DNA of 7,919 nucleotides. Source: Thermococcus sp. (GTDB lineage: Archaea > Methanobacteriota_B > Thermococci > Thermococcales > Thermococcaceae). The notes below the pieces were generated by a model. The model did no database searches and had not been told where the DNA came from. It saw only the letters and a list, made by a program, of their open reading frames with translations. The DNA is taken from NCBI GenBank assembly GCA_027065835.1, contig JAMONK010000184.1:1-7919 (forward strand). Direction: 5' to 3'. Below, in pieces: positions 1-5,661 of the stretch (its first letter is position 1; every line of letters begins with the position of its first letter). The position numbers and the translations under genes were made by a program.

Positions 1-782
1 ATTAAGCTGAAAACTCTCCAATGAGAAAATAACAACGTACAGAATTCATCCGTATCATGGACGCAATTTTCCTCCACAAACCTGCAGAGACTCTCATACA
101 CCGCCAAAACCTGGAATATCTTCGCCCTTGTAATTTCCAGGCTGGAAGAACTCTTGACCAACGAACCCGTCCGGGCAAGGTGGTAAAAACCATTGATGTC
201 AATGCTGCGGTATTTATCGGTTACAGCAGCATATGCCATGTAAAAGTAAGTATCCTCCGCATATTTAAACCGTTGGGGAAACCTTATTTCCCAGTTCTCC
301 ACAATCCTTCTCCGCAGGAGGGAGTTTCCGTTCCCAAACCTGACTTTTAACCTCAGGACGTCCCGCCAGTTCAGGTCGCCGCTTTTGAAGGTTACAGCTA
401 TCCTCTTCCCGTTTTCAAAGACGTCATAATAGTTGGTTATCACCGCGTCAACCCCTTTAATTCCCTCCACAGTTTTTTCTAGGAAATCTTCACTCCACCA
501 ATCATCAGAGTCGATGAATGCTACGAACCTCCCGGAGGAGACCTCCAATCCGAGGTTCCTGCCAACAGACGGACCACTCCGAGGTTTGGGTGTTCTTAAA
601 ACCTCAACCCTGTCTGGATATAATTCTTTAAATTCCTTGAGGAGGTTATATGTCCCATCTCTAGAATGATCATCGACGAGGATGAGCTCCCAGTTCCCAT
701 AAGTCTGATTTTCAATGGACGACAGCAACCTGCCGATGTAATCCTTGGTGTTGTATACTGGAACGATTATCGAGACTTTCAT
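1..782 (-). CDS. Family 2 glycosyltransferase, 3' end cut by the left window edge
   Basis: Reading leftward from the ATG at 782-780, the frame stays open for 260 codons to the window edge, so the C-terminus is missing. The N-terminus MKVSIIVPVYN is the classic start of a GT-A fold, family 2 glycosyltransferase. Other visible motifs are VDDHSRDGT (Asp37-Asp38, nucleotide binding), GRNLGLE (about 74-80), the DXD-type metal-binding motif IDSDDWW (Asp91-Asp94) and an AED motif (Glu176-Asp177), where the catalytic base usually sits. Such enzymes move a sugar from a nucleotide-sugar to a glycan or lipid acceptor on the cytoplasmic side of the membrane; donor and acceptor cannot be told from sequence. 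No membrane segment is visible in the part present. It diverges from a polyol-phosphate transferase operon, which points to surface polysaccharide synthesis. The start has no good ribosome-binding site; only G-rich sequence precedes it, so a very short leader is likely. Its GC content is clearly lower than that of genes further right. Confidence 0.9.
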   Translation of the reverse strand, partial: MKVSIIVPVYNTKDYIGRLLSSIENQTYGNWELILVDDHSRDGTYNLLKEFKELYPDRVEVLRTPKPRSGPSVGRNLGLEVSSGRFVAFIDSDDWWSEDFLEKTVEGIKGVDAVITNYYDVFENGKRIAVTFKSGDLNWRDVLRLKVRFGNGNSLLRRRIVENWEIRFPQRFKYAEDTYFYMAYAAVTDKYRSIDINGFYHLARTGSLVKSSSSLEITRAKIFQVLAVYESLCRFVEENCVHDTDEFCTLLFSHWRVFSL

Positions 783-810
783 CCCCAAACCCCTTCTGAG
801 TGGGGGGGTA

Positions 811-840
811 TGGTTAATAAGGGTTATTAATTAAAAACAA
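811..840. promoter_or_regulatory. Divergent promoter region with an AT-rich inverted repeat
   Basis: The gap between the two divergent surface-polymer genes carries TTAATAA at 814-820 and its exact inverted copy TTATTAA at 824-830, separated by GGG. Each strand therefore has a TATA-like TTATTAA pointing at its own gene: the leftward one is centred about 35 nt from the ATG at 782, and the rightward one, continuing into TTAATTAAAAAC up to 838, lies 35-45 nt before the ATG at 872. Archaeal TATA boxes sit about 25 nt before transcription starts, so both leaders would be short. The repeat could also be a regulator site. A run of seven G at 802-808 separates it from the leftward gene. Confidence 0.5.
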
Positions 841-860
841 AAGCCCGAGTAGAAACAGTA

Positions 861-866
861 GGGTGA
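861..866 (+). promoter_or_regulatory. Ribosome-binding site that decides the start at 872
   Basis: GGGTGA is complementary to the archaeal 16S rRNA 3' end and lies 5 nt before the ATG at 872. The in-frame GTG at 863 lies inside this motif and has no such site of its own, so 872 is the better start. Confidence 0.6.
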
Positions 867-871
867 ACCTC

Positions 872-2059
872 ATGAACCGCGTCAGAAAACAGCTCCTCCT
901 CTCACGGTTCCTCTCACTGGCCAACCGTATCCCAAAAGACGATAACAGGATAACCTTCTACTCCACCCCCGATGTGGGCGACAACGCACTGGCACTTTTC
1001 AAATACGTACACTCCCTCGACGAAGGCTACGAACTTGTGTGGGTTCTGAACGAAAAAAATCCACCCGCACTGGAAGTCCTAAAACGGGAGTATCCAAATG
1101 TAAGAACGGTTCACCTTTACTCGCAAAGTGGCCTCAAAGAGCTAATCCGCTCTAAATTCATCGTCACGACGGATGTCCTTCCTATCACTCCTCACCACGA
1201 CCAGGAAATAATCCAGCTCTGGCACGGGTTGCCGGGCAAGAAAACGGGCTACGAGCATCCCTTAGGTATTAGGGACCTCTACCTTCACATGGATAGATGG
1301 ACAACCGACTTTGTAACTACTTCTGAGCTCGCGATTGGCGCTTTCGTGCGCCAGTTCATGATACATCCGAGGAAATTCCGATTACTCGGACAACCCAGGA
1401 ACGACGGGATGCTGAAAAACCTCGAGAGCTCAAAGGAACTACTATCCGGGATCTTGGGGATTGATGTGGAGAGGTATGAGCACGTCCTCCTCTACGCCCC
1501 AACGTACAGGTACACAAGCTACATGAAGGATTTCGAAGCGAGCGTTAGAGCCGTTAAAAGTCTGTTTACAAGGAAATTCCAGGAGTCCCTGAAGAAAGAA
1601 AACGCGCTCCTGGTTATAAAACCCCATAAACTCGTAGCGGATGCTCTAGCCAGCTCGATAGATAAGACGGAAAACACAGTCATTCTAACCGACAAACCCC
1701 TTCAGTCAGCCTTGCTGACAATAAACGACATCATGGGAGCGTTTGACATCCTGATAACCGATTATTCAAGTATCTTCGAGGATTACATCTTGCTCGACAG
1801 ACCAATAGTGTTTTACCTGCCCGACAGAGAAGAGTTGGAGCGGAAGAGCGGTTTCCTCCTCCCATATAAATTCTTTGCTCCCGGAGAAAAACCGCAGACT
1901 GTAAATGACCTGGTGAACTCCGTGAATTCATACATTGAAGACCCTCAAAAAGACATGGGCTGGAGAAAAACCGTTAAAAGCCTCCTTTATGAAGTTGGTG
2001 ATGACGCACGGTCATCGGAGAGAGTTTACAAAACCCTGATAGAGGGGGAAACATCATGA
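872..2059 (+). CDS. CDP-glycerol/CDP-ribitol-type polyol-phosphate transferase (TagF/TarF family)
   Basis: This 395-residue protein belongs to the CDP-glycerol:poly(glycerophosphate) glycerophosphotransferase family (Pfam Glyphos_transf). Hallmarks, numbered from the ATG at 872, are IIQLWHGLPGKKTG (WHG at 117-119), LLGQPRND (about 171-178), LYAPTYR (207-213), VIKPH (248-252) and DILITDYSSIFEDY (292-305), the CDP-polyol-binding and catalytic set of the GT-B fold enzymes that build teichoic acids in Gram-positive bacteria. They transfer glycerol- or ribitol-phosphate from the CDP-activated form to a lipid-linked acceptor on the inner membrane face. The length suits a single catalytic domain close to TagB/TarF, without the long N-terminal region of some TagF/TarL enzymes. 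No transmembrane helix is evident; basic residues at the N-terminus (RVRKQ) may help membrane contact. It is the first gene of a three-gene operon and its stop overlaps the start of the cytidylyltransferase (ATGA), which likely supplies its donor. Which polyol it uses (glycerol, ribitol, other) is not readable. A GTG at 863 is a less likely start. Confidence 0.9.
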   Translation: MNRVRKQLLLSRFLSLANRIPKDDNRITFYSTPDVGDNALALFKYVHSLDEGYELVWVLNEKNPPALEVLKREYPNVRTVHLYSQSGLKELIRSKFIVTTDVLPITPHHDQEIIQLWHGLPGKKTGYEHPLGIRDLYLHMDRWTTDFVTTSELAIGAFVRQFMIHPRKFRLLGQPRNDGMLKNLESSKELLSGILGIDVERYEHVLLYAPTYRYTSYMKDFEASVRAVKSLFTRKFQESLKKENALLVIKPHKLVADALASSIDKTENTVILTDKPLQSALLTINDIMGAFDILITDYSSIFEDYILLDRPIVFYLPDREELERKSGFLLPYKFFAPGEKPQTVNDLVNSVNSYIEDPQKDMGWRKTVKSLLYEVGDDARSSERVYKTLIEGETS

Positions 2060-2745
2060 CGACCCTGATACTCCTAGCTGGTGGCGTTGGAAAGCGGGCA
2101 AACCTCGGCCTGCCAAAGCAGTACTTCAGGATCGAAGAGAAGATGGTAATCGAGTACACCCTCGAAAACATCTCCGGGGTCGAGGCTGTGGACAACATCG
2201 TGCTGGTGTCCAACCCCGGGTTCATAGAAACCGGAAAAAGCCTCATGAAGGCCTTCCCGAAGATCTCGACCGTTACGGAGGGAGGGGTGACCAGAAACGA
2301 GTCCATCTACAACGGTTTTCTGAAGGTTCCCAGGGGCGAGGAAAAGGTCATAGTCCACGACGCGGTCAGGCCCTTCACTCCCCGCTGGGTCTTTGAGAGG
2401 ATGGGAGAACTCCTGGATGAGAAAGAGGTAGTAACAACCGTCAACCCGATAACCGGGAACCTGATAGAGCTGGAAGACGAGAAAGTCCGGGAGATACACA
2501 ACCGCTCCAGGTACGCCATGGGGGAGTCTCCCACGGGTTACAGATACGGGGCCCTTAAGGAAACGCTCGAAAGGGCCGCCCGCGGGGGCTATCTGAACGA
2601 GATTCCACACGACATCCTGCTCGCGATGAAGGCCGGCTTCGACGTCCACGTGCTACACTGCAACTGCTTCAACCTGAAGATAACGTTCAGAGAGGACGTG
2701 AAAATAGCGGAGGCTCTGATAAGGATTCTGGAGGAGAGACGTTGA
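2056..2745 (+). CDS. IspD/TarI-like cytidylyltransferase (probable polyol-phosphate cytidylyltransferase)
   Basis: The 229-residue length is normal for the IspD/TarI family, whose members join CTP and a sugar-alcohol phosphate to give a CDP-alcohol and pyrophosphate. Motifs in order are LLAGGVGKR (6-13 region, nucleotide loop), PKQY (20-23, catalytic Lys21), GGVTRNESIYNG (76-87), VHDAVRPF (100-107), HNRSRYAMGESPTGY (148-162), PHD (184-186) and NLKITFREDVKIAEA (206-220). Archaea make isoprenoids by the mevalonate route and have no need of the MEP enzyme IspD; the neighbour is a CDP-polyol user, and NRSRYAMG and LKIT-D-AEA resemble TarI (ribitol-5-phosphate cytidylyltransferase). I therefore infer CDP-ribitol or a similar CDP-polyol as product. 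An oddity is ESPTGY where the family usually has QTPQxF. The start ATG overlaps the upstream stop by 4 nt and is preceded by GAGGGGG at 2042-2048, so translation is probably coupled. No ribitol-phosphate dehydrogenase (TarJ) gene is present in this window. Confidence 0.88.
   Translation: MTTLILLAGGVGKRANLGLPKQYFRIEEKMVIEYTLENISGVEAVDNIVLVSNPGFIETGKSLMKAFPKISTVTEGGVTRNESIYNGFLKVPRGEEKVIVHDAVRPFTPRWVFERMGELLDEKEVVTTVNPITGNLIELEDEKVREIHNRSRYAMGESPTGYRYGALKETLERAARGGYLNEIPHDILLAMKAGFDVHVLHCNCFNLKITFREDVKIAEALIRILEERR
2730..2736 (+). promoter_or_regulatory. Ribosome-binding site for a TTG start
   Basis: GGAGGAG lies 5 nt before the TTG at 2742, inside the end of the cytidylyltransferase gene. It is the best reason to accept the rare TTG start and the 4-nt TTGA overlap. 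Confidence 0.65.
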
Positions 2746-3629
2746 GGCCCAAGGTCTCCGTGATCATACCGACCTACAACCGGGACGCCCTGCTCCGGAG
2801 GGCGATGGAGAGCGTTCTAAACCAGACCTTCGACGATTTTGAGGTTCTCGTGGTGGACGGTGCAAAGAGCGACTCAACTAAGGAACTAGTGCGCTCCTAC
2901 GGGGATGGGAGACTCCGTTATATTCCTCAGAAAGGGAAGGGCATAGCCAACGCGAGGAACCTCGGCGTTAAAAAAGCTCGGGGAGAGTTCATAGCCTTCC
3001 TCGACGACGATGACGCTTGGAGGCCCCACAAACTGGAGGTGCAGCTTGAGCTCTTCCGAAACCTTGGGGAGCAGTACGGTCTTGTCTACACGGCGTTCAC
3101 CTACTACTACCTCGACAGGGAAAGAGTCCTGGGCTCAAAACGCCCGATAGCGGGCGGATACGTGTACCCCCACCTCCTTAAGGACAATATAACGGGGACG
3201 TCCACGATAATGGTCAGACGGGAGTGCTTCAAGCGGGCCGGCATCTTTCGGGAGGATTTCGTAACCTGCGAAGACTGGGATATGTGGCTGAGGATGTCAA
3301 GGATGTGCCTTTTTGGCACCATAGAAGAACCCCTGGTCGCCTACTCCATTCACTCCGGCCAGTTCTCCTTCGGAAAATACCTAGAGGGCAGGTACAAGAT
3401 GATAGAGGTCCATGGGGACATAAAACACGACCCCCGAATACTGAGCTACCACCTCCTCCAGATAGGACTCCTAGAGATGTTTGGAGGGAGAAAAGGGTTA
3501 GGTGCCCAAAACATGTTGAGGGCCTTCTCCTTAAACCCTCTCATGAAAGGCAACCTCTACGACATTATGAGGGCAATGACGGACGTTAGAACCAAGATCT
3601 ACATCATGAAGTTCCTAGGAAGGCTGTAA
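2742..3629 (+). CDS. Family 2 glycosyltransferase
   Basis: The product is a 295-residue GT-A glycosyltransferase beginning RPKVSVIIPTYN. It shows GIANARNLGVKKARGEF (67-83), the metal-binding run FLDDDDAW (Asp88-Asp91), GTSTIMVRRECF (152-163), a CEDWDMWLRM motif holding the probable catalytic acidic pair (Glu177-Asp178), and YSIHSGQFS (201-209), all typical of family 2. The usual VDDGS is changed to VDGAKSD (39-44), so the second Asp of that pair is missing. There is no hydrophobic helix long enough for a clear membrane anchor; the C-terminal 70 residues are basic and partly amphipathic. It would add a sugar from a nucleotide-sugar donor to a lipid- or polymer-linked acceptor in the cytoplasm; exact substrates are unknown. 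The start is TTG at 2742, overlapping the cytidylyltransferase stop by 4 nt and backed by a strong GGAGGAG site. It is the last gene of the operon, and the link to CDP-polyol genes suggests it builds or decorates the same polymer. Confidence 0.9.
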   Translation: MRPKVSVIIPTYNRDALLRRAMESVLNQTFDDFEVLVVDGAKSDSTKELVRSYGDGRLRYIPQKGKGIANARNLGVKKARGEFIAFLDDDDAWRPHKLEVQLELFRNLGEQYGLVYTAFTYYYLDRERVLGSKRPIAGGYVYPHLLKDNITGTSTIMVRRECFKRAGIFREDFVTCEDWDMWLRMSRMCLFGTIEEPLVAYSIHSGQFSFGKYLEGRYKMIEVHGDIKHDPRILSYHLLQIGLLEMFGGRKGLGAQNMLRAFSLNPLMKGNLYDIMRAMTDVRTKIYIMKFLGRL

Positions 3630-3638
3630 CCCGATTAC

Positions 3639-3646
3639 TTTTTAAA
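3639..3646 (+). promoter_or_regulatory. TATA-like box of the site-2 protease gene
   Basis: TTTTTAAA lies 34 nt before the ATG at 3680. At the usual archaeal distance, transcription would begin near 3668-3672, giving a leader of about 10 nt. This implies that the protease is transcribed separately from the polymer operon, which ends at 3629. A second AT-rich stretch, ATAAAAATATT (3658-3668), is too close to the start to act as the TATA box. Confidence 0.5.
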
Positions 3647-3679
3647 CCCTCCAGGGGATAAAAATATTCGGTGCAGGGT

Positions 3680-4813
3680 ATGAACATCACACTGATCACA
3701 GTCCTGGCAGGTATCATTGTATTCTGGAGTGTTCTCTACGCCCTATACGGAAAGAGGGAGGAGACGGAGGAGGGGCTGGCCGTCGACATGTTCATCGCCA
3801 TGTGGCGCACCAAACGGCTCCTCGGCTTCATTGACGGCATGGCGAGAAAGGCCAGAAAACTCTGGAAGGTATACGGGGACATCGGCATAGTGGTTGGATT
3901 CGGAGGGATGAGCTACGTGTTCTACATGCTCTTCAAAACAGCGATGTCAGCGTTGAGGACGAAAGGGGCCGCCCAGGGTGTGCAGTTGGTGATTCCCGGG
4001 GTGACCATTCCGCTCTGGTACGGGCTCATTGCCCTCATAGTCGTCATGGTGGTGCACGAGCTGAGCCATGGGGTGGTTGCAAGGGCGGACGGCCTGCCGC
4101 TCAAATCGGTGGGGCTCGTTCTGCTCGCGGTTATACCCGGCGCCTTCGTGGAACCCGATGAGGAGGAACTCCAGAAGGCACGCCTGAGAACCCGCCTGCG
4201 TGTTTACGGTGCCGGATCCATGGCGAACATAGTGACCGCACTCCTCACACTGATGATAATAAACCTGGCCGTGAGTCCCCTGCTTCAGCCGGCGGGGATA
4301 GCCGTCTCCGGAGTCCTGGAAAACGGGCCGGCCTATGGTGTTCTTCACAAGGGGGACGTCATAGTGGCGATGGATGGTCAGAGCATAAAAGACCTGACCC
4401 AGTTCATCCAGTTCATGAACGGGACGAAACCAGGGCAGGAGCTCACGCTCACGGTTCTAAGAAACGGGGAAAAGCTCAACGTCAGACTGAAGCTGGGGGC
4501 ACACCCTCAGGATCCGCGGAGGGGCTACATAGGGATATACCCAGCACAGAACGTCGCCTCCAAGGTCGGCCATAAGGGGATCGTCCTGCCGCTGTTCTTC
4601 ACACTGTACTGGATATACATGCTGAACCTCGGGATAGGGCTCATGAACCTCTTCCCCCTGGTTCCCCTCGACGGGGGTAGGATGCTGGACGACGTACTCA
4701 AGGAGTACCTGCCGAAGAGCGTGGCGAATCCCCTCCGGTACTTCACGATAGGGACTGGACTGGCACTGCTGGCCCTGAACCTCTGGCCCGCCCTGGTGAA
4801 CCTGATAAGGTAA
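3680..4813 (+). CDS. Site-2 protease family M50 metalloprotease with PDZ domain
   Basis: The 377-residue membrane protein is a zinc intramembrane protease of the S2P (M50) family, which cleaves substrates within or near the lipid bilayer in regulated intramembrane proteolysis. The zinc motif HELSH is at 126-130 inside a hydrophobic helix (VVMVV before it), and the third ligand motif PLDGG has Asp331. A PDZ domain lies between them (about 211-290: GVLENGPA, GDVIVAMDG, then NGEKLNVRL). Likely membrane segments are at about 3-22, 69-89, 110-140, 143-157, 180-200, 305-330 and 350-372. IPGAFVEPDEEEL after the active-site helix is typical of archaeal and eukaryotic S2P proteins. A few charged segments (KREETEE, about 25-31) mark loops. 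The ATG at 3680 is preferred because GGTG (3670-3673) sits 6 nt before it; the in-frame GTG at 3671 lies within that site. The substrate is unknown; archaeal S2Ps are thought to act on membrane-bound regulators, but no such gene is visible here. It converges on the DUF257-like gene. Confidence 0.92.
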   Translation: MNITLITVLAGIIVFWSVLYALYGKREETEEGLAVDMFIAMWRTKRLLGFIDGMARKARKLWKVYGDIGIVVGFGGMSYVFYMLFKTAMSALRTKGAAQGVQLVIPGVTIPLWYGLIALIVVMVVHELSHGVVARADGLPLKSVGLVLLAVIPGAFVEPDEEELQKARLRTRLRVYGAGSMANIVTALLTLMIINLAVSPLLQPAGIAVSGVLENGPAYGVLHKGDVIVAMDGQSIKDLTQFIQFMNGTKPGQELTLTVLRNGEKLNVRLKLGAHPQDPRRGYIGIYPAQNVASKVGHKGIVLPLFFTLYWIYMLNLGIGLMNLFPLVPLDGGRMLDDVLKEYLPKSVANPLRYFTIGTGLALLALNLWPALVNLIR

Positions 4814-4826
4814 CCCCCAGGCGCCT

Positions 4827-4855
4827 CCGGTTCCGACGGTTCCGGGTGGTTTTTC
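4827..4855 (+). terminator. Possible terminator after the site-2 protease
   Basis: An interrupted hairpin (CCGG at 4827-4830 and 4842-4845, with two T-T mismatches and two more C-G pairs, GAC loop) is followed by TTTTT at 4850-4854 in the 43-nt gap between converging genes. Archaeal termination depends mainly on U-runs, so the T5 is the more important part. A run of five is weak, hence the low confidence. Confidence 0.35.
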
Positions 4856-4867
4856 CTTACACCACCC
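4844..4867. repeat. 7-bp inverted repeat over the DUF257-like stop codon
   Basis: GGGTGGT (4844-4850) and ACCACCC (4861-4867) are exact inverted copies with a 10-nt loop that contains the TAA stop of the leftward gene and most of the T-run serving the rightward one. It may help shape the 3' ends of both converging transcripts, or be chance. Confidence 0.3.
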
Positions 4868-5594
4868 TTGCCTTTCCCCGGGAGAACATGAACTCCGCCA
4901 CCCCCGGCTCAAAATCCGGAAGCAGCGATTTCCGAACGAGCAGTTTCTCCCTTCCCGGGACGTCCGTTGGTTCGAATTCGATTATGTGCTCCGAGTAGTG
5001 GGACATCCAGGAGAGGAACCGCTTGGAGACGCGATCCTTGTTGAGGAGCATGAGGTTTATCGGCCTTGGTCTGTCCTCCGATGCCCTGGCCATCTCCTTC
5101 ATCGCGATGTTCCTCTGAAACAGCTTCATGGCGGAGTCCTCCCCGAACATGGTCGCGAAGCCGTCCAGAGCCACCGTGAGCCCAACAGGCTTTCTGCTGC
5201 CGGCATCACGAAGGACTTCGTAGTAAAGCGCGGAAACTTTGGGAAGGAACGTGCTGGAGTCAACGCTCCCCGGAGACCGAACGAAGGGCCGGGTTGGGGG
5301 TATGCCGTTAACCGCGCCGAAGATGTCCAGAACTACGAGATTGCTCATCTCCCCCTGCCCCTCAACATCGAAGCCCAGCATATCCGCGTATTTCTCAAGC
5401 ATGCTCAGGGGAAGGGAGTAGCTCGTAACGACACCAAAGCAGTCCCTCTCAAGGAAACCCTTGAAGAGCTCAATAGCGAGGGACCAGCCAAGTGAGTAGG
5501 TGTCGTAGATGATAAGGACCACGCTATCGTCCAGTATCCCGCCTCCCAGCATGTCGTCGAGACTCTTTATCCCTGTTTTGATAACAACGTTCAT
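4857..5594 (-). CDS. DUF257-like protein, KaiC/RadA-like with a degenerate P-loop
   Basis: This leftward gene codes for 245 residues. The N-terminus GIKSLDDMLGGGILDDSVVL (8-27) matches the lead-in of KaiC/RadA/RecA-type ATPases (GIxxLDxxLGGGIxxGxxVL), but the expected glycine-rich GxPGSGKT is replaced by IYDTYSLGWS (29-38), with Trp37 where the P-loop Lys should be. A Walker B-like GLTVALDGFATMF is at 138-150. ATP binding in the normal way is therefore doubtful. I relate it to DUF257, a family of unknown function known from Thermococcales; the family call is from memory and the function is unknown. There is no signal peptide or membrane helix, so it is probably cytoplasmic. The ATG at 5594 is chosen because GGTGAG lies 3 nt before it and the homology begins there; an in-frame ATG at 5663 would overlap the divergent gene and add a poorly conserved, Pro/Gly-rich lead. 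It shares a bidirectional promoter with the tRNA thiolase gene. Confidence 0.8.
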   Translation of the reverse strand: MNVVIKTGIKSLDDMLGGGILDDSVVLIIYDTYSLGWSLAIELFKGFLERDCFGVVTSYSLPLSMLEKYADMLGFDVEGQGEMSNLVVLDIFGAVNGIPPTRPFVRSPGSVDSSTFLPKVSALYYEVLRDAGSRKPVGLTVALDGFATMFGEDSAMKLFQRNIAMKEMARASEDRPRPINLMLLNKDRVSKRFLSWMSHYSEHIIEFEPTDVPGREKLLVRKSLLPDFEPGVAEFMFSRGKARVV

Positions 5595-5661
5595 GCTCTC
5601 ACCGGGCCCGGTAGGAACCAACCTTTTTAAAGGGTACCCCCTCCCTTCACTCGGTGAGCCC
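5595..5661. promoter_or_regulatory. Mirror-symmetric divergent promoter of the DUF257-like and tRNA thiolase genes
   Basis: The 67-bp gap holds one TATA-like element, CCTTT-TT-AAAGG (5622-5633), which is its own inverted copy and lies in the exact middle. On each side the order is the same: TATA, about 20 nt, GGTGAG, 3 nt, ATG. The ribosome-binding sites are GGTGAG at 5653-5658 (rightward) and its complement CTCACC at 5598-5603 (leftward). With one box at the centre, TBP could bind in either orientation, and the two genes would compete for or share it. Both leaders would be under about 12 nt. Confidence 0.6.

Noticed and set aside
57..669. Two rightward open frames of 97 and 78 codons (57-350 and 433-669)
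   Set aside because: Both are antisense to the leftward glycosyltransferase, whose motifs cover the same stretch.
2074..2649. 191-codon leftward open frame
   Set aside because: It lies wholly opposite the cytidylyltransferase, has no recognisable motif or binding site, and mirrors the codon bias of the real gene.
3224..3589. 121-codon rightward open frame
   Set aside because: It is in another frame of the second glycosyltransferase, is rich in Arg/Pro and has no motif.
4844..4867. Reading the 7-bp inverted repeat as a strong two-way terminator
   Set aside because: The stem is short, the loop is 10 nt, and there is no T-run in the leftward direction; kept only as a low-confidence repeat.
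4457..4912. 151-codon leftward open frame
   Set aside because: It is antisense to the protease PDZ and C-terminal region and spans the convergent gap; its composition (many Gly, Pro, Gln) is unlike a real protein.
4986..5495. 169-codon rightward open frame
   Set aside because: It is antisense to the DUF257-like gene and its translation shows no domain; it is a by-product of high GC.
5509..5661. 51-codon N-terminal extension of the tRNA thiolase
   Set aside because: It would run across the divergent promoter and into the DUF257-like gene, and the conserved zinc finger begins at the ATG at 5662 with a good ribosome-binding site.
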